NCBI GenBank assembly: GCA_022071955.1
Contig: JAJVIM010000004.1
Coordinates: 372,001 to 436,000 of the forward strand
Reading direction: 5' to 3'
DNA from: Anaerolineae bacterium
GTDB taxonomy: Bacteria > Chloroflexota > Anaerolineae > 4572-78 > J111
DNA: 64,000 nucleotides
This document shows, in pieces, positions 62,918 through 64,000 of the stretch (position 1 is its first letter; each line of letters opens with the position of its first letter). The notes under the pieces were generated by a model that made no database searches, was not told the origin of the DNA, and saw only the letters and a program-made list of their open reading frames with translations. Both the position numbers and the translations under genes were made by a program.

Positions 62918-63988
62918 TCAATCACTGGAACGGGAGCGATAAAAATTGCGGCCGGTCGCGGCGGCGTTGAGTGACGCCGCGCCGACAGCCTGGTCCAAAA
63001 CTTTGAGCAGGCAGTTGGCGTGATTCTCGCGGGTAAATCGCTTTTGTACGTCGCGGCGGGCGGCAGCGGTAAGGCGGGCCAGTTGCGCCTGGTGGCCGGG
63101 GTCGAGCACCCATTCCAGCGCCCGCATATAACTTTGCGGTGAGCCATCGACAATCAACCCGGTTTTGCCATTACGCAGATGGTCGCGCACACCCAGTGTA
63201 TCGGTGACAATGGTAGGCCGGCCAAACCACATGCTGGTTAAATAGGTTTGCTGCCCCACGGCTCGATGCAGCCCCTGCCTGATAGGGATAATGTTGGCCC
63301 GAGCGCCGGCCAGCAGGTCCATAAATTGCCGGTGCGACACCTGGCCGGCTGTTACGTTGGGCGGCAAATCAGCCCGGCCATCCAGTAAACGGGTAGCCAG
63401 GATAAATTTGTGCTCCGGCATTTGGCGGGCGACGGCCAGCAGTGGCTCGTAATCCCGGTGCGAGTTTCCGCCGGCAAAAATGTGATCTCCCGATGGCGGT
63501 GAGGCCTGTGTGTCGGCGGCTGTCAACTCCTGGCGAGACAGGCTGAGGCAAAACAGGCACAGGCTCAGTTTGGCCGGATCGACGCCCCACAGTTCCGGGA
63601 AAATAGTCAACTCTTCGGTTGACTGCACCGCATAGCGGCAAATGGCCCGGTCGGCCAGTTTGATAACCAGTTTCTCGGCCAGGCCGCGCGGGCCGGAATT
63701 TGGCTCCCACATGCAGCCAGAGAGCACAACCACCGGCCGGAGTCGCCGCGGCCAAAAACCAATCAGGGCGCAGGCCAGCACATCGGGATGAAGCCGCCCC
63801 CACGAACTGGCCAGTAGCAGAGCCTCTTCGGTGCTGGCCAGCCGCAGGATTTGGGCCACAATTTTGAACGCGTCAGACAGTTTGCCGGTGGCTGGCCGCG
63901 GCGACAGGCGGGCGCGGGCGGCAAATTGCGGCACGTCCAGATAGTTCATGGTGGTTGCAAATTTTGAACCGAACAAGCTCGATCCCAT
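62918..63988 (-). CDS. Family-4-like glycosyltransferase
   Basis: 356 residues. A GT4 acceptor fold followed by a donor domain (GDHIFAGGNSHRDYEPLLAVAR near 165, and YLTSMWFGRPTIVTDTLGVRDHLRNGKTG near 250) typical of this class, although the standard EX7E glutamates are not in their usual spacing. The start is secure: an in-frame TAG lies 9 bases before the ATG with GAGG between. First gene of the exopolysaccharide operon within the window. Confidence 0.82.
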   Translation of the reverse strand: MGSSLFGSKFATTMNYLDVPQFAARARLSPRPATGKLSDAFKIVAQILRLASTEEALLLASSWGRLHPDVLACALIGFWPRRLRPVVVLSGCMWEPNSGPRGLAEKLVIKLADRAICRYAVQSTEELTIFPELWGVDPAKLSLCLFCLSLSRQELTAADTQASPPSGDHIFAGGNSHRDYEPLLAVARQMPEHKFILATRLLDGRADLPPNVTAGQVSHRQFMDLLAGARANIIPIRQGLHRAVGQQTYLTSMWFGRPTIVTDTLGVRDHLRNGKTGLIVDGSPQSYMRALEWVLDPGHQAQLARLTAAARRDVQKRFTRENHANCLLKVLDQAVGAASLNAAATGRNFYRSRSSD

Positions 63989-64000
63989 AAAAATCCTCTA

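Noticed and set aside
1..64000. tRNA, rRNA, CRISPR array, prophage or transposase
   Set aside because: None was seen on either strand; the many short repeats lack the spacing and length of a CRISPR array.

Overview
The window reads as chromosomal DNA of a GC-rich bacterium, most likely a Chloroflexota (Anaerolineae/Caldilineae-like) lineage. This is inference from the gene mix: DUF-like membrane partner plus PP2C, class III cyclase receivers, alpha-2-macroglobulin lipoprotein, NrfD fusions, rhodanese fusions and many short palindromic repeats between genes. No rRNA, tRNA, CRISPR array, transposase or prophage gene was found. Most genes lie on the minus strand in long, tightly packed operons.

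Layout. 1-2.6 kb: a gene tail, a GNAT acetyltransferase, a PP2C phosphatase with a small membrane protein, and a flavin-binding oxidase-like protein. 2.8-13.9 kb: a peptide-utilisation operon (oppA-oppB-oppC-oppD-oppF, an SLC13-type permease, an S9 peptidase, a creatininase-family amidohydrolase) whose first four junctions each hold a different kind of short repeat. 14.3-15.7 kb: a divergent flavoprotein disulfide reductase homologue that lacks the redox cysteine pair. 15.7-29.9 kb: a sulfur-metabolism island with CobO, a rhodanese lipoprotein, a SulP-STAS-rhodanese transporter, a TorD chaperone, a persulfide-dioxygenase-like enzyme fused to two rhodanese domains, a molybdopterin oxidoreductase, an FeS-NrfD fusion, a NarL-type two-component system and a tandem-rhodanese sulfurtransferase.

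30-45.8 kb: signalling and housekeeping (receiver-PAS-cyclase, GalK, Era, queuosine-precursor transporter, 7TM-DISM/SpoIIE phosphatase, a Tat-exported unknown, a 2091-residue alpha-2-macroglobulin with an intact thioester motif, KhpA, a Gfo/Idh oxidoreductase). 45.8-51.5 kb: an OmpR-type two-component system downstream of batC-batD-batE homologues, preceded by three 11-bp-spaced CTTAAG-like repeats that look like an OmpR/PhoB-family operator. 51.6-64 kb: an envelope polysaccharide locus running leftward (GT4, Wzz-like, Wzy-like, Wzx-like, two GT4s, membrane GT2, BcsB-like protein, beta-helix protein).

The strongest candidate for something not well described is the sulfur island: six rhodanese domains on four proteins around one molybdoenzyme complex, a sulfate-type transporter and a dedicated sensor pair. 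It suggests persulfide-carrier oxidation of sulfur to sulfite/sulfate with export. Start codons were revised where an upstream Shine-Dalgarno motif, an in-frame stop, or repeat-derived N-terminal sequence argued for it.
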